A DNA stretch of 64,000 nt from Bostrychus sinensis (GCA_020698575.1 CM036247.1:29798431-29862430), one strand, 5' to 3'. Counted from the stretch's first letter, positions 1 through 11,433 are shown. The notes: generated by a model not told the origin, from the sequence alone. A program made the numbers and translations.

Positions 1-71
1 GAGTAAGGCCTGATGTACTGATTAACTTACTGTGTGACCTTTATTAACAATCTTTTTTTCCAGGAGAGGCC

Positions 72-166
72 TATAGGAGACGGAAAAGGCTGTGCATGGT
101 CTGGGATTTGTACCCAGGACCTTCTTGCTGTGAGGCAGGTGTGCTAACCACTCCACCACAGTGTAA
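72..166 (-). repeat. tRNA-derived SINE fragment
   Basis: Read on the minus strand, this stretch has an A-box-like TGGTTAGCAC and a B-box-like GGTACAAATCCC after a run resembling the head of tRNA-derived fish SINEs. No tRNA body or CCA-ready acceptor stem can be folded, so it is a SINE piece and not a tRNA gene. A shorter relative lies at 35529-35567 in the upstream region of the rightmost receptor gene, so the SINE was probably present before the array duplicated. Confidence 0.55.
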
Positions 167-1868
167 AAAACAATACCTTAAAACAAACCATTTGTACCTT
201 GCATAAAAGACAGCTATAGATATGTAAGTTTTTTTATAGAGCCCACTACCACATTAGGATATATAATTATGATTATCTTTGATACTTTTGAGAGACAGAA
301 GGAGAGAAGAAAGTACTGTGAAGTTCACAATGTGAACTGTACAGTACGCCCTACAACAGATTTGGGCCATTTACAGTGAAGGCTTTTGAACTCTTTCTGA
401 ACTTATTTCTTCATACAGTTCTATTTTTAAAGGGGTGACAAACCTTACTGTCTAATGGCTCCCCATGTCATTACATCTTATACTTATGTTGCACAGTTTA
501 TAATAGTTCAAAGTCCGCATGAACTTCATCAGTAAACATCTTCACAATATTACAGCTATTACTCTGTGCCTTTAAGAGGTTTCTCCCTCTCATAGTATCT
601 ATCTTTTGCTGGTCATACTTTTACATGACTGGAGTAAGAAGACAATTGTTGCAATTACTGTGCACTGCAGTTGTCATAGGTTGCTATGGGGATGATTGTT
701 AAACTTGAGATGGATGTAAAGAATTACAAGCTATTTAGTTGGGATTGGAATCATAGATAATTGAAAAGTCATGAACATAGGTGCCACCTCATTATTGGTT
801 TCAAAAGTGTTATGTTGTGAAAAAGTATGAAGCTATATTTGTCTCAATAAAATTAACTGATGTAAAGCTAAAATAATTAAGGCAACAATTAATGTATTGA
901 TGCAGCTAGAATGATTTATTCAAAATGCCTAATTTGTGACTTGCATGCAGCAATTTTTGCAAATAAATTTTAATTTGCAAATATTTTATTTGCAATTATT
1001 TCACAAACAAATTATGTTTGTTATTTGTACAGCTGCAGTTTTGCATGTGAATAGTCCAATCTGCATTTGTGGATCGCTCCATTCGTGCCTTCATCACTTT
1101 TGCGCATTTCATTACATTTATTGTTGCCTCAATTCATTTTAGTTACATCAATTAATTTTACTGAGACAAATATAGCTCCATAAAAAAGTGAGTTACTAAT
1201 GGAAATGACTAAAAGATGCCCATTACAGCTATAGGTTCTAACACAACACTTCCTATACAGCAAGAGTAGATGCAGCCTGCTGTGTCAAAATGAATAAAAC
1301 ATGTACTTACCTTCAAGGTTCTAAAACATCCCACCTTTATGATGAACAGTAAAAGCTCTGTTTGCTCTCCTTTGGCTTTCATTGCAACTAAACTGGAGAG
1401 ATCACAGATGAAGAGATAAAAATGACACGGAAACAGTCAGCTCTTAGTCAAACTCCTCCAACCACACCTCATGGTTACTGTGGACTAAAATAAAGTGTGT
1501 TCATCGGACACATTATTAATAAATGTGATACTAATAAAACATCTCCAGCTACTGCATGTAACCTAAAGCTGGTGTGAGTTAATGATTTCAAAGACTCTGG
1601 GTACTCCGTAAACACAGATAAATGACTTTCCACATTTGTTTTAAAATTATATTTTGAGATAAAATTAGAACCACGGTAAAAAAAAAAAAACATCCTGTCC
1701 TGAGGTGTTGTTTGTGTTGCTTAGAAAAAGTTACTAAATATCATCCAGTTATCAACCAGTTGTTCTTAAAGGCTGGGTTAGTATCCACAATTGGGTCACA
1801 GTTACTTATCTTCCCTGGTTTCTGTGGACTGGGAAACATAAGTACTTTCACAAAGGCACAGGTACCTA
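166..1868 (-). other. Duplicated upstream region of an ffar2-like gene lying off the left edge
   Basis: This stretch has no gene of its own. It is closely similar to 35570-36690 (upstream of receptor gene A) and, in parts, to 24440-25350 and 17340-17830. Because those blocks lie just upstream (higher coordinates) of ffar2-like first exons on the minus strand, this one most likely belongs to another receptor copy whose first coding exon is left of position 1. That copy cannot be seen here. Confidence 0.55.
1311..1420 (-). promoter_or_regulatory. Candidate 5' UTR exon and promoter of the off-window receptor copy
   Basis: On the minus strand a strong donor (AAG|GTAAGTACAT) ends an exon at 1311. 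The same exon end and donor occur at 36382 (gene A) and 24759 (broken copy). The first coding exons of this family carry an acceptor-like TTTTTACCCAG just upstream of the ATG, so a separate noncoding first exon is plausible. The AP-1-like TGAGTCA of the other copies reads TTAGTCA here. The transcription start, and so the exon's upstream limit, is a guess. Confidence 0.35.
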
Positions 1869-3378
1869 CAGTTGTGTTCAAAATAATAGTAGTGAGTGTA
1901 TCAAAGTGAGTAAATCTCAAAATCTTTGTTCTACCTTTTATTTCCACAAATGCAAATGCATTGAGATCACTGCTCATTCTATTTTAAATCAAAACATGAA
2001 AAAATTATCTAATTTGTTATTTCTTTACAGAAAGTGAGGAAAAAAGGAATATTAGGCTGTTCAAAAAATAGCAGTGTCTGCACTTTTATTAACAAACTCA
2101 AACATTTACTGTATAAATATAAAAATACTTCAAGATTTAGCTTTCCTGTAGATCTCTGAACTAATATTTAGTTGCATAACCATAGATTTTGAGAAGTGCT
2201 CTTTATCTATGATGCATGGAGTCCACTAACTTCTGGCAGGTATTGCAGCCCAGGACGACTGGACTACATTCCACAATTTCTTATGGTTTCTTGGCTTGGA
2301 CTCAGAAACAGCATTTTAAATGTCACCCGACAAGTTTTCAATAGGGTTAAGATCTGGGGATTGTGCTGGCCCCTCTATAACGTTAATCTTTTTGGTCCTG
2401 AACCAAGATGCTGCTCTTTTACTGTGTGTTTTGGGTCATTGTCTTGTTGAAACTCCCATTTCCTCTTCAGCATAAGGGAACATGAGCTCTTGAAATATTT
2501 GGATATATTTAAATTGATCTATGATCCCTGTGATGAGATAAACAGGTCCAACACCTTAGTATGAGAAACATCCCCATATCACGATGCTTGCTCCACCAGG
2601 CTTTACTGTCTTCATGGTGTCCTGGGGCTAGAAGTCAGTGTTTGGGGGTCATCTGACAAACTGTCTGTGGTCCATAGAACCAAAAAGAACAATGTTACTT
2701 TCATCTGTCCACAAAATGTTGTGCCATTTCTCTTTAGGCCAGTCAATCTGTTCTTGTAACCTCTTCAGCACGTCTTTTTTTAAACAATGGGATTTTGCGG
2801 GTGCTTCTTGCTGAAAGCTTGGCTTCACAAAGGCGTCTTCAATTTGTTACAGTACGCAGGTATTTTTAGATCTTCAATCTCCCTGGATCTGATCATTGGC
2901 TGAGCCTTTGCCATTAGAGCTATTCTTTGGCCCATTCAAATGATAATTTTTTCTTTTCTTCCATGTCTTTCAGGTTTTGGTTGCCATTTTAGAGCATTTG
3001 AGATCATTTTAGCTGAGCAGTCTATCATTTTCTGCATTTATATGTTTTCCCCTCTCCAGTCAACTTTTTAGTCAAAGTACACTGTTCTGAACAACCTGTT
3101 TTACACAGATTTTTTTAAGAGAAATGTTATATAACCAGCCTGGACAACATGTGCTGCCTTTGTCCTTTTATAGGGGACAGCTGTTTAACAGCTGATTTCT
3201 CAGCTGATTGAGGTCCCTATTATTTTGAACATGCCCTTTTCAATTCATTATTCAAACAAAAATAATTAGCAGGATGCATTTCATGACTGTTGGGTCTATT
3301 TGTTTTCTATTACTCTACTACACCTACTAGTAAGTTATTTGCTATGTAGAAATATATTTATTATTTTGAACATAATTG
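1869..3378 (-). mobile_element. Degenerate Tc1-like DNA transposon (copy 1)
   Basis: The left end begins CAGTTGTGTTCAAAATAATA after a TA, and the right end is its inverted, diverged partner just before a TA at 3379-3380. In broken minus-strand frames (about 3000-2200) the interior shows Tc1 transposase landmarks in order: a VKPGGAS-like stretch, a WEFQQDNDPKHT-like block holding the second catalytic aspartate, and a QxPDLNPIE-like block. Many stops and frameshifts make it inactive. Related copies are at 22857-23735 and 25355-27527; the last sits at the matching place in the duplicated unit, so the insertion predates that duplication. Confidence 0.8.
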
Positions 3379-3428
3379 TACATATGTACAAACTAGGTAA
3401 CATAGGTACAACCAGTTTTTTTGCTTCC

Positions 3429-3459
<31 letters not shown>

Positions 3460-3668
3460 CACACAGGCAATAGTAAATAAAATCTCCTGTATTGGTTTTA
3501 AAACAGAGATCAAGCGGTCCAAACCCAAAGAAAAAAAGTGTTTATAAAAAAAATAATTAAGGTTATATAGTTGCATAGTTTGTTGCATAACAGTGTATCC
3601 ATATCTCTTATAAGTGTCAGTTTAGTGTAATGCAAAAAAAAAAAAAAAAAAAAATGTCAGTAAAGAAT

Positions 3669-4034
3669 TTAGGAACATGAGCTTATAGGCTGCCCTTGTA
3701 TTACCAAAATAGGCTGCTCATTTCTTCTGAAGATGGACCTCTGACTCCTACAATGGAAGGCTGAGGAGGAGAAGTAGAAGATGATTGGATCCAGGCAGGT
3801 GTTGAATGTAGACAGCAGCAGTGTGTAGTACCTCCACCTCAAGCTCTGGCCTTGGAAGTATCCCAACAGGTGAGATAGGTTGTAAGGCAGCACACACACT
3901 AAGAACACAGCCAGAGTCCCCAGGGCCATGCCTATAGCCTTCTGCTTCTGCTTCGCAGAGATCCTGGGACGACTGTACAGGAGGTAGTTCAAGCAGAGGA
4001 CAAAGAACAACTCCAGACGGACTGGGAGCAGGAT
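3669..4034 (-). pseudogene. Orphan second exon of an ffar2-like receptor, with a TM5 deletion
   Basis: This is a third copy of the receptor's second coding exon. The acceptor TTTTTACAG is intact and the frame stays open to a stop, giving 121 residues with TM6, TM7 and a short tail. Compared with the two full copies (134 residues) it lacks 13 codons, equivalent to residues 185-197, which removes the inner half of TM5 without shifting the frame. The ligand-site residues corresponding to R175, H237 and R250 remain. No first exon lies between it and the second exon of gene B at 4877-5281, and both exons sit in about 1.3 kb tandem blocks, so the exon was probably duplicated alone. A seven-helix fold is unlikely; use as an alternative last exon of gene B cannot be excluded. 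Confidence 0.75.
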
Positions 4035-4035
4035 C

Positions 4036-4876
4036 TGTAAAAATCAGAGTGAGCAAATATTTTTATAAGTGAGGGATGAAGAGCAGTGTTTGAAGGCTTT
4101 ATACTGTAAATTCAGAGAGGCATGAGGGATTTGGTTTGTGAGGGCGATAAATGACAGCAGTGACTAAGGGGGCGAGACCAGATAATTTTCAAAGGAATGG
4201 ATATCTGGAAGAGAGATGGTGGTGCTATCTTTCTGTATATGACTGCTGTTCCACCACCCCGCCCCTCAGGGCTAGGATTCTCAATGAAGGTGAATCCAGG
4301 TGGTGTGATATGATGGGTGGGGAGAAGTGAAGAGGCTGCATGAAGGGAGACAAAAACTGTTTTGGGTTATTACCTCTCTCTCTCTCACTCCCTCCCTGTC
4401 TCTAATAGCTTTCTCTTGAGTCCTTAACTCAAAATCATACTTACACACTTTTAGAAGCTCTCACACAAACACTGATGATGTGAGAAATGTTAAAAATATT
4501 ATCCACAATTGGGTCACAGGTACTTATCTTCCCTGGTTTCTATGGACCCGGAGTACATAGGTACTTTCCAAAGGCATAGGTACCTATGTTCCCCAGTCCA
4601 TATAAACTGGGGAACATAGGTGCATTACACAGATTTTTTTTTCTTTCTTTCCTTTGCTTCTAAATAATAATGATAATAAAATAATCTTTAGACAGTCAAT
4701 AGTAAAGAAAAATCTCCTGTAGTGGCTTTAAAACAGAGATCAGAGGTCCAAACACATAGAAAAAAAGTCTGTTTTTATAAACAAGGGTGTTAAATTAAGG
4801 TAAAAAAAAAAGCATAGTACCCTTTCAAAAAGAAAAACATTGTATCCATGTCTCTTATAAATGTCTTGTTTATCGT
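4036..4876. other. Spacer between tandem second exons
   Basis: No gene is seen. The right part (about 4500-4876) repeats the 3' UTR-like sequence found next to the other second exons (compare 3420-3660 and 27560-27790). About 4110-4490 is unique here and contains CT-rich simple sequence near 4374-4402. Confidence 0.5.
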
Positions 4877-5281
4877 TTAAGATGCAGAGCTTGTAGGCTG
4901 CTCTTGTATTGCTGAAAGATTCTCCTCATTTCTTCTGAAGATGGACTTCCTAATCCTGCCGCGGAAGGCCGAGGAGGAGAAGTAGAAGATGATTGGATCC
5001 AGGCAAGCATTGAACGTAGACAGCAGCAGTGCGTAGTACCTCCACGTCAAACTCTGGCCTTGGAAGTATCCCAACAGGTGAGATAGGTTGTAAGGCAGCA
5101 CACACACTAAGAACACAGCCAGAGTCCCCAGGGCCATGCCTATAGCCTTCTGCTTCTGCTTCGCAGAGATCCTGGGACGACTGTACAGGAGGTAGATGCA
5201 GCGCAGGTAGCAGAACACACAGATCAGCAGTGGAATCAAGCAGAGGACAAAGAAAACCTCCAGACGGACTGGGAGCAGGAT
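4877..5281 (-). CDS. ffar2: ffar2-like receptor gene B, second (last) coding exon
   Basis: This exon encodes residues 170-303 of a class A GPCR of the free fatty acid receptor 2/3 family, which senses short-chain fatty acids at the cell surface in characterised members. It starts at the acceptor TTTTTACAG|ATC and joins in phase 0 to the exon at 17124-16618. It holds TM5 starting at LLPVRLE, ICL3, TM6 (PYNLSH), TM7 (DPIIFYF in place of NPxxY, as in mammalian FFAR2) and a short basic tail. R175, H237 and R250 align with human R180, H242 and R255, the residues known to bind the carboxylate. The intron to exon 1 is 11.3 kb and filled by nested transposons. The total of 303 aa is slightly shorter than human FFAR2 (330 aa), mostly in the tail. 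Confidence 0.85.
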   Translation of the reverse strand: MLLPVRLEVFFVLCLIPLLICVFCYLRCIYLLYSRPRISAKQKQKAIGMALGTLAVFLVCVLPYNLSHLLGYFQGQSLTWRYYALLLSTFNACLDPIIFYFSSSAFRGRIRKSIFRRNEENLSAIQEQPTSSAS

Positions 5282-5858
5282 CTGTAAAAATCAGAGTGAA
5301 CAAGTATTTTTATAAGTGAGGGATCAAGACCAGTATTTGAAAGCTTTATATTGTACATAGATGCTATGGATTTATAGACCGTTCTATGAGTGATGTATTC
5401 TGATAAATAAAAACATAAAATTTGATGTTTTGGACAGCAGAAATGAGTGGTCGTTGTTTATACATTTGTTACAATGTACTTTGGATTAAAACAGCTGTCA
5501 ACTCTCACGCATTGAGCGTGAGACTCACACACTTGTCTACTTTCTCACATAATTCCGCACTAGAAAAATGATAAAATAGTGATCCACATTCAGCCACCAA
5601 AAGCTTTATTTATTGTGGGGCTGTCAGACCGTCACTTCTCCGCTTCTCCACTCCCTCTCTGTGTGTGTGTGACTCTGCCCTGCTCCTTATGCTCTATTGG
5701 TTGATTCTGTCTGCCAGTCACAGACACGATCACTTTAGTTAAGCTTGTGTATAATTGGCTCCCTGTGTGAAGTAGGAGGGTCTACAGGCTGGTGAGCGGT
5801 GGATTGGATTCATGAGATGGTGGAGCCCTTATTTGCTAACTTAGAATTGCCTTAGAAC
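5282..5858. other. Intron B, segment shared with intron A
   Basis: This is noncoding. It aligns with 28200-28910 in the gene A intron, including a dispersed hairpin-forming motif (CTCACGC-attga-GCGTGAG near 5510 and 28520). The last eight bases, 5851-5858, are the left target-site copy (CTTAGAAC) of the large insertion that follows. Confidence 0.6.
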
Positions 5859-6057
5859 CAGTGGTGTAGTCTACGTGATACACAGGTATACGCCGTATAC
5901 CCACTAGGAATGCTGCAGAATTTCCGTATACCCACTTCAAAGTGCGCAATGATGCGTAACAATCATTACCTCCTCTATACTTTTGTCTCTGTTCACAGAG
6001 CCCAGCGATAACTCTTTAAAGCCGCTCAGCCTCGCTACTCTCTCCTCCGGTTCACGT

Positions 6058-6640
6058 CAGTGTTGCCAACTCCTCAAAAAGAAAAGTCACTATTGGCTGT
6101 CCTAAAAGTCACTAGAAGTCGCTAGATGATGTCATTGCCTAATTTGCATAATTGTTGTTGTTGTTGGCTTGCACTCTAACAGGTAACTGCATGTTATTTA
6201 CATGCAAATTAGGGACATAATTGGCAAAAAATACTCTATATTTTTATTATTATCGTTATAAATGTTTTATGTACTATTGAACAGTGCTGTAATGTCTGTA
6301 AAATATTGGTATTATGCACAAATTTGTTGAATAAACGTAAAAAATGCTCCTGCTCTGTGTTGACTGCAGCTGGTCATGTGGCAGAGGGAAAGAGGCGGAG
6401 TTAAAAGCACAACAGCAACAGCTGCTGGCGGCAAGACGAGACGGAGGAGGAGGAGAAGCTCACGGCGACTGCAGGTAGCTAGAAGAGTAGAGTATTGAGA
6501 AGTGTTTTCATGTTTTTCGTGAGTCGCCAAAATTGCTAGCAACACCAGAAAAAGTTTTGTCGCTTTTTTGAAAATAAGTTGCTAGAGAGGTCTGAAAAGT
6601 CGCTAAATATAGCGACAAAGTCGCTAAGTTGGCAGCATCG
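6058..6640. mobile_element. Nested non-autonomous repeat with inverted ends
   Basis: The left end reads CAGTGTTGCCAACT and the right end, reverse complemented, GATGCTGCCAACTTAGC. Both sides contain repeated 'gtcgct'-type motifs. This resembles non-autonomous hAT-type fish repeats, but no clear target duplication was found, so class and exact right boundary are uncertain. Confidence 0.45.
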
Positions 6641-6649
6641 CAGCAAACG

Positions 6650-7180
6650 GAGCTCTTTGGAAGACTAACTCGTTTCTTATTGGTTCCTCTGACGCTTGTC
6701 CCGCCACCGCCGCCCTCTCATTGGTTGTCTCCCGTTCATGAACGCGTGTGTTGTGAACGCGCCTCAGCAGCGCCAGATTCAGACAGTAAACAAATGATAT
6801 CAGCAGAAGACAATAATACATCTGTAGCGCTTTATAAAAATACAATAAACCAGGCGTTGAACACAGATACTAGAGGAGTATGAGCTACAGCAGGAGAGGA
6901 GGGCTCAGAGGAGTTAGAGACTCTGAGCTAAAATGTAAGTAGGCTAATTTATCAAATTAGCATTTTAAATATATCCTACTGAGATAAGTGACTAACCAAA
7001 CATTTTCACTCTGTTCATTAAACTGAATATTTTGTCAGGTATCAGAGGAGGAAACTAAGGCAGAAGGCTGGGTGTACAAGTAAAGAAAGTACAGTATTAA
7101 AGACAAATACAGCTACAGCTGAAGATGCTTAAGGAGCCCAATATCAACAATCAAATCTGACTCTTAAAGACAAGGTAGGC
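6650..7180 (+). promoter_or_regulatory. Promoter-like region and short leader exons inside the 9.6-kb element
   Basis: Two inverted CCAAT boxes (ATTGG at about 6678 and 6719) flank a GC-box-like run of CCGCC motifs. Downstream, candidate exons end at good donors: AAAT|GTAAGT at 6934, an exon 7039-7079 between TTTGTCAG and GTAAAG, and a donor GTAGGC near 7175. This may be the original promoter of the protease-like gene further right. It is inferred from motifs only, and no long reading frame is present. Confidence 0.3.
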
Positions 7181-9334
7181 ATTTTTACTGAGCAATGCTT
7201 CTCTTATCTCTTTGTACCCACATTTTAGGGCTCATCACATAACAGTGGGGTAGTTGGTGACAGTTTTTTTGTTGAAAGTAGCCTATTTGCATTTGTAGGT
7301 GTTGTACAGCACATATATGACTCTGTAATATCTGTGATATTTATAGAGGCTCAATTTAGCCTTATGTATGTATTAAGATTATTTGACTGGTTTTGGGAAT
7401 TGAAGTAACTGAGAGATGCATTTGGCATTTTATTGTGAGACTCTGAGTGGTCCCAGAACACTGTCCAGTAATTAGTTTTACACTTGATTAAAAAATAAGG
7501 TGATTTGTGTAGTATAATAGTTATAAACTATAAACCACAGTATATATCTTGATTTTACTTGTACCATAGGCAAAGCAGGCCAAGTAGGCTGCAGTAGCAC
7601 TTCTCTATGCTGCATGGTTTAGTATAAACTCACCCTTTACTCATAGGTCTACTGACCCTGGGTCTTGGTGTAGTGCAGATCTTTGTGGTGTTTTTTTTTC
7701 TTGGAAGAGTTTTGGATTTAAAGCTCGACTTTTATAGTATATTTTATATTAACCTACTTGACCCATGAGCCAAAGTGGATCTAGGGGGGCCCCCGAGTGG
7801 GGGCCATATAATTTTATTTTTGAACAGGCGCGAGTAAGACACAAGGGTTCTTTCTCGGTTACTATGGTTACAGAGCACACTGTTCTGACAGCGGTGGATA
7901 TAAACGAGCTTGGAAGAACTAAAAACTCTTATAAATAATTAAACACCAGCATTGATTCACGCCGAGAGCTCAGGGAGACTGCTTCTTTTAATGAGAATGA
8001 TCTTGTGCCTGGACTAAGTATGAACGGTGTATTAAGAACAAAGGATTTGTTTTATGGTAGCATCAAAAAAATCAAATGTTACTTTTAAGGGACATGAAGA
8101 TGTCTGTGGTGAGTTTTGCAACGCTTATTTGTCCTGGCGCTACTTCCTTAGCTTTCATTAGCTTTCACTAGCAACTAAGTTGAGAGGGGTCTGGCTGCAT
8201 GCGCTACGGGCTTCACCGTGGTAAGTGATATCCAATGGTGATATCTCTGTTTATTTTTATTTAAGTTATATATCATAATGTATAGCGAGATTAAATAATT
8301 GATTTATATCTTTAAAATCTAACAACGTAAACAAAATTAGCCTAGAAACATGTCAGTATTAGTTATTGAAAAAAAGGCTTAGAATGTGGTTTTCTGCCTA
8401 GAGACTTGTGACACGATATGCAGTTAGCCAATCAGAAATTAGACCTGGTAATGAGGCTATGCATCAGGTGAAAAAGGACCACGAGTTTCCATCAATATAA
8501 CGTTAAATCTGATTTGGACTCAATGTTTTGTGCACAAATGCTAACGTAAGTAACATGTTTGGACTGTATTTAGTGAATAGTTAATAGTTAGTTAATAGTT
8601 AATTTTGTGGTTTTTGTTTATTTAATCCCTTGAGATGCTACATCTCAAGGGGTTATTCCTCTTTAAAAATGTAAATAAATAAATAAAATGAACAAATTTG
8701 TTTTTTTACCATTTTTTGCTGTAACGTTAATTGGATATTTGTCAGATTTGGCACACGTGCTTTTTCCTTCAACTGGTACCTTCTCTGGGCATTTGAGACT
8801 GAAAATATTAGGCTATTGTTAATGTGTATCATTACATTATCAGTGTGCATTACTGTTGTGGGAGTTAGTTTGTATTTGGAGACATGCTCCATATCTGGAC
8901 CTCGATTTGAAGCCAGCGGGCTTGTGACATAAGTAATGACCAGTTGCCCACTATTATTATCTAAAGACTCAAAACAGGCTAATGTGTGGTTCTTACTTCT
9001 TACAACAGTAATGCATGGTCAGTGGATTATTATCTTAAATAACAATATAAGGGTATAAAGGATTTGTGGGGCAGACTTGAGTGTCCAGTAATGTTTTATT
9101 CTGACAATTTATTTTGAGGTGAATTCAAATATAGTTTAATCCTCACATCAAAACAATAGTAGAAATGAGAAATATTTGAAAAAAACAACTGCAAAGAGGA
9201 CAAAAAAGTCAAACATACCAAGAGATAACGCTGAACAACCTTGGACAAGCCATTTTTGGTAAATATGAAATAAATAATTCACAAACATTCACTCTATTTC
9301 AATACATTTTTGAATTGATATTTACATTTTAAAA
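7181..9334. other. Interior of the 9.6-kb element, no gene recognised
   Basis: This is AT-rich sequence with only short open frames. One perfect 11-bp-stem hairpin (CCCTTGAGATG / CATCTCAAGGG) lies at 8627-8651, and a diverged relative occurs near 47583, so it is part of a dispersed repeat. No hAT transposase motif was seen in the frames scanned. Confidence 0.4.
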
Positions 9335-9412
9335 GCACCAAGACCTCCGCCAGCCAGTGATGGCCAGCGAGCTTTGGGATCAGTACAAGAAGTCCACATG
9401 GACACTGACAAA
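9335..9412 (+). pseudogene. Candidate upstream exon of the C48-protease-like gene
   Basis: An open stretch containing ASELWDQYKKSTWTLTK ends at an AAAG|GTGGGG donor just left of the Tc1 insertion. If real, it would make the Tc1 at 9428 an intronic insertion in the protease-like gene. The frame is short and the upstream boundary is not clear. Confidence 0.25.
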
Positions 9413-9427
9413 GGTGGGGGTGATGTA

Positions 9428-9710
9428 CACTGAACAAAAATATAAATGCAACACTTTTGCTTTTGCTCCCATTTTTCATGAGATGAACTCAAAGATCTGA
9501 AACTTTTTCTACATACACAAAATAACCATATCTCTCAAATATTGTTCACAAATCTGTCAAATTTGTGATAGTGAGCACTTCTCCTTTGCCGAGATAATCC
9601 ATCCCTCCTCACAGCTGTGCCATATCCAGATGCTGATGAGACAGCATGATTATTGCACAGGTGTGCCTCAGACTGGCCACAATAAAAGGCCACTCTGAAA
9701 TGTGCAGTTT
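9428..9710 (+). repeat. Left terminal inverted repeat of the Tc1-like element
   Basis: This is the inverted partner of 10784-11067. Differences seen by eye are few, such as T versus C in the TATAAAYGCAAC motif near each end. Confidence 0.88.
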
Positions 9711-9724
9711 AATCACACAGCACA

Positions 9725-10738
9725 ATGCCACAGATGTCGCAAGTTTTGAGGGAGGGTGCAATTGGCATGCTGACGGCAGGAATGTCCACCAGAGCTGTTG
9801 CTCGTGAATTGAATGTTCATTTCTCTACCATAAGCCATCTCCAAATGCGTTTCAGAGAATTTGGCAGTACATCCAACCAGCCTCACAACCGCAGACGACG
9901 TGTAACCACACCAGCCCAGGACCTCCACATCCAGCATGTTCACCTCCAAGATCGTCTGAGACCAGCCACTCGGACAGCTGCTGAAACAATCGGTTTGCAT
10001 AACCAAAGAATTTCTGCACAAACTGTCAGAAACCGTCTCAGGGAAGCTCATCTGCATGCTCGTCGTCCTTATCGGGGTCTCGACCTGACTCCAGGTCGTC
10101 GTCGTAACCGACTTGAGTGGGCAAATGCTCACATGCGTTGGCGCCTGGCACGTTGGAGAGGTGTTCTCTTCACGGATGAATCCCGGTTTACACTTTTCAG
10201 GGCAGATGGCAGACAGCGTGAGTGGCGTTGTGTGGGTGAGCGGTTTTCTGATGTCACTGTTGTGGATCGAGTGGCCCATGGTGGCGGCGGGGTTATGGTA
10301 TGGGCAGGCGTATGTTATGGACGAAGAACACAGATGCATTTTATTGATAGCATTTTGAATGCACAGAGATATCGTGACGAGATCCTGAGGCCCATTGTTG
10401 TGCCATACATCCAACAACATCACCTCATGTTGCAGCATGATAATGCACGACCCCATGTTGCAAGGATCTGTACACAATTCTTGGAAGCTGAAAACATCCC
10501 AGTTCTTGCATGGCCAGCATACTCACCAGACATGTCACCCATTGAGCATGTTTGGGATGCTCTGGATCGGCGTATACGACAGCGTGTTCCAGGTCCTACC
10601 AATATTCAGCAACTTCGCACAGCCATTGAAGAGGAGTGGACCAACATTCCACAGGCCACACTCGACAACCTGATCAACTCTATGCGAAGGAGATGTGTTG
10701 CATTGCATGAGGCCAATGGTGGTCACACCACATACTGA
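9725..10738 (+). CDS. Tc1-like transposase, full length
   Basis: This 337-aa protein catalyses cut-and-paste transposition of its element into TA sites. An N-terminal helix-turn-helix pair covers roughly residues 1-110, with the paired-like TRAVARELN stretch and the second region ending in QTVRNRLREA. A DDE domain follows with LFTDESRF (first Asp), QHDNARPH (second Asp) and SPDMSPIEHVWD (Glu). There are 34 residues between the second Asp and the Glu, the DD34E signature of Tc1. The ATG follows the left inverted repeat directly and no internal stop or frameshift is visible, so it may still encode an active enzyme. An open frame on the opposite strand (10477-9713) is an antisense shadow. Confidence 0.93.
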   Translation: MPQMSQVLREGAIGMLTAGMSTRAVARELNVHFSTISHLQMRFREFGSTSNQPHNRRRRVTTPAQDLHIQHVHLQDRLRPATRTAAETIGLHNQRISAQTVRNRLREAHLHARRPYRGLDLTPGRRRNRLEWANAHMRWRLARWRGVLFTDESRFTLFRADGRQREWRCVGERFSDVTVVDRVAHGGGGVMVWAGVCYGRRTQMHFIDSILNAQRYRDEILRPIVVPYIQQHHLMLQHDNARPHVARICTQFLEAENIPVLAWPAYSPDMSPIEHVWDALDRRIRQRVPGPTNIQQLRTAIEEEWTNIPQATLDNLINSMRRRCVALHEANGGHTTY

Positions 10739-10783
10739 CTGGAGTCCCCAGACCTCCCAGTAAACCCCCCCCCCAGTAAAACA

Positions 10784-11067
10784 AAACTGTATGTTTCAGA
10801 GTGGCCTTTTATTGTGGCCAGTCTGCGGCACACCTGTGCAATAATCATGCTGTCTCATCAGCATCTGGATATGGCACAGCTGTGAGGAGGGATGGATTAT
10901 CTCGGCAAAGGAGAAGTGCTCACTATCACAGATTTGACAGATTTGTGAACAATATTTGAGAGATATGGTTATTTTGTGTATGTGGAAAAAGTTTCAGATC
11001 TTTGAGTTCATCTCATGAAAAATGGGAGCAAAAGCAAAAGTGTTGCGTTTATATTTTTTGTTCAGTG
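10784..11067 (-). repeat. Right terminal inverted repeat of the Tc1-like element
   Basis: This is the inverted partner of 9428-9710. It begins 45 bp after the transposase stop, beyond a short run of C. Confidence 0.88.
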
Positions 11068-11433
11068 TATATTCTCAATACACTCATGCACTTTCTTCTG
11101 CTTAATGAAAGTAGTGAGGCCCTACCAATTCATCTAATCTCTGAGAACAATATTTCACTGGCTATAATATGCCATGCACATAAACAATGGTGGCACTGCA
11201 CCCTCCTCTTTTTTGTCTGCACTTTCTTCACTGTAAAACAACCTTTCCCAGATGCTGTATGTCATCCCTCACACCAAACACCCATTTCAACAAGATGTTT
11301 GTATATTTGCCTTGTAAATGATTGGAGAAATGGAGTCAACAGTGAGTAGTACATCCATAAATTGATACACATACACACAGTAATTGTAATATGTATAGTT
11401 TGTTTATTTTACTAATTTAATTTTAATCTACAG

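Larger units (their letters stand above)
9428..11067 (+). mobile_element. Intact Tc1-like transposon
   Basis: This 1640-bp element is flanked by TA dinucleotides (9426-9427 and 11068-11069), as for Tc1/mariner insertion. Both ends start CACTGAACAAAAA and form inverted repeats of about 284 bp (9428-9710 and 10784-11067) that differ by only a few bases. A single uninterrupted transposase frame lies between them. Close TIR identity plus an intact frame points to a young insertion, later than the element that hosts it. Confidence 0.92.

Noticed and set aside
3748..4056. Alternate-frame minus-strand frames over the receptor second exons (also at 4950-5303 and 27871-28218)
   Set aside because: They run in a different frame from the FFAR2-like sequence, start inside the intron and have no family match.
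6058..6640. Firm hAT assignment for the nested repeat
   Set aside because: The inverted ends are visible but the flanking 8 bp do not match, so only a tentative class is given.
9713..10477. 254-residue minus-strand frame over the Tc1 transposase
   Set aside because: It is an antisense shadow of a DD34E transposase with full motif support on the plus strand.
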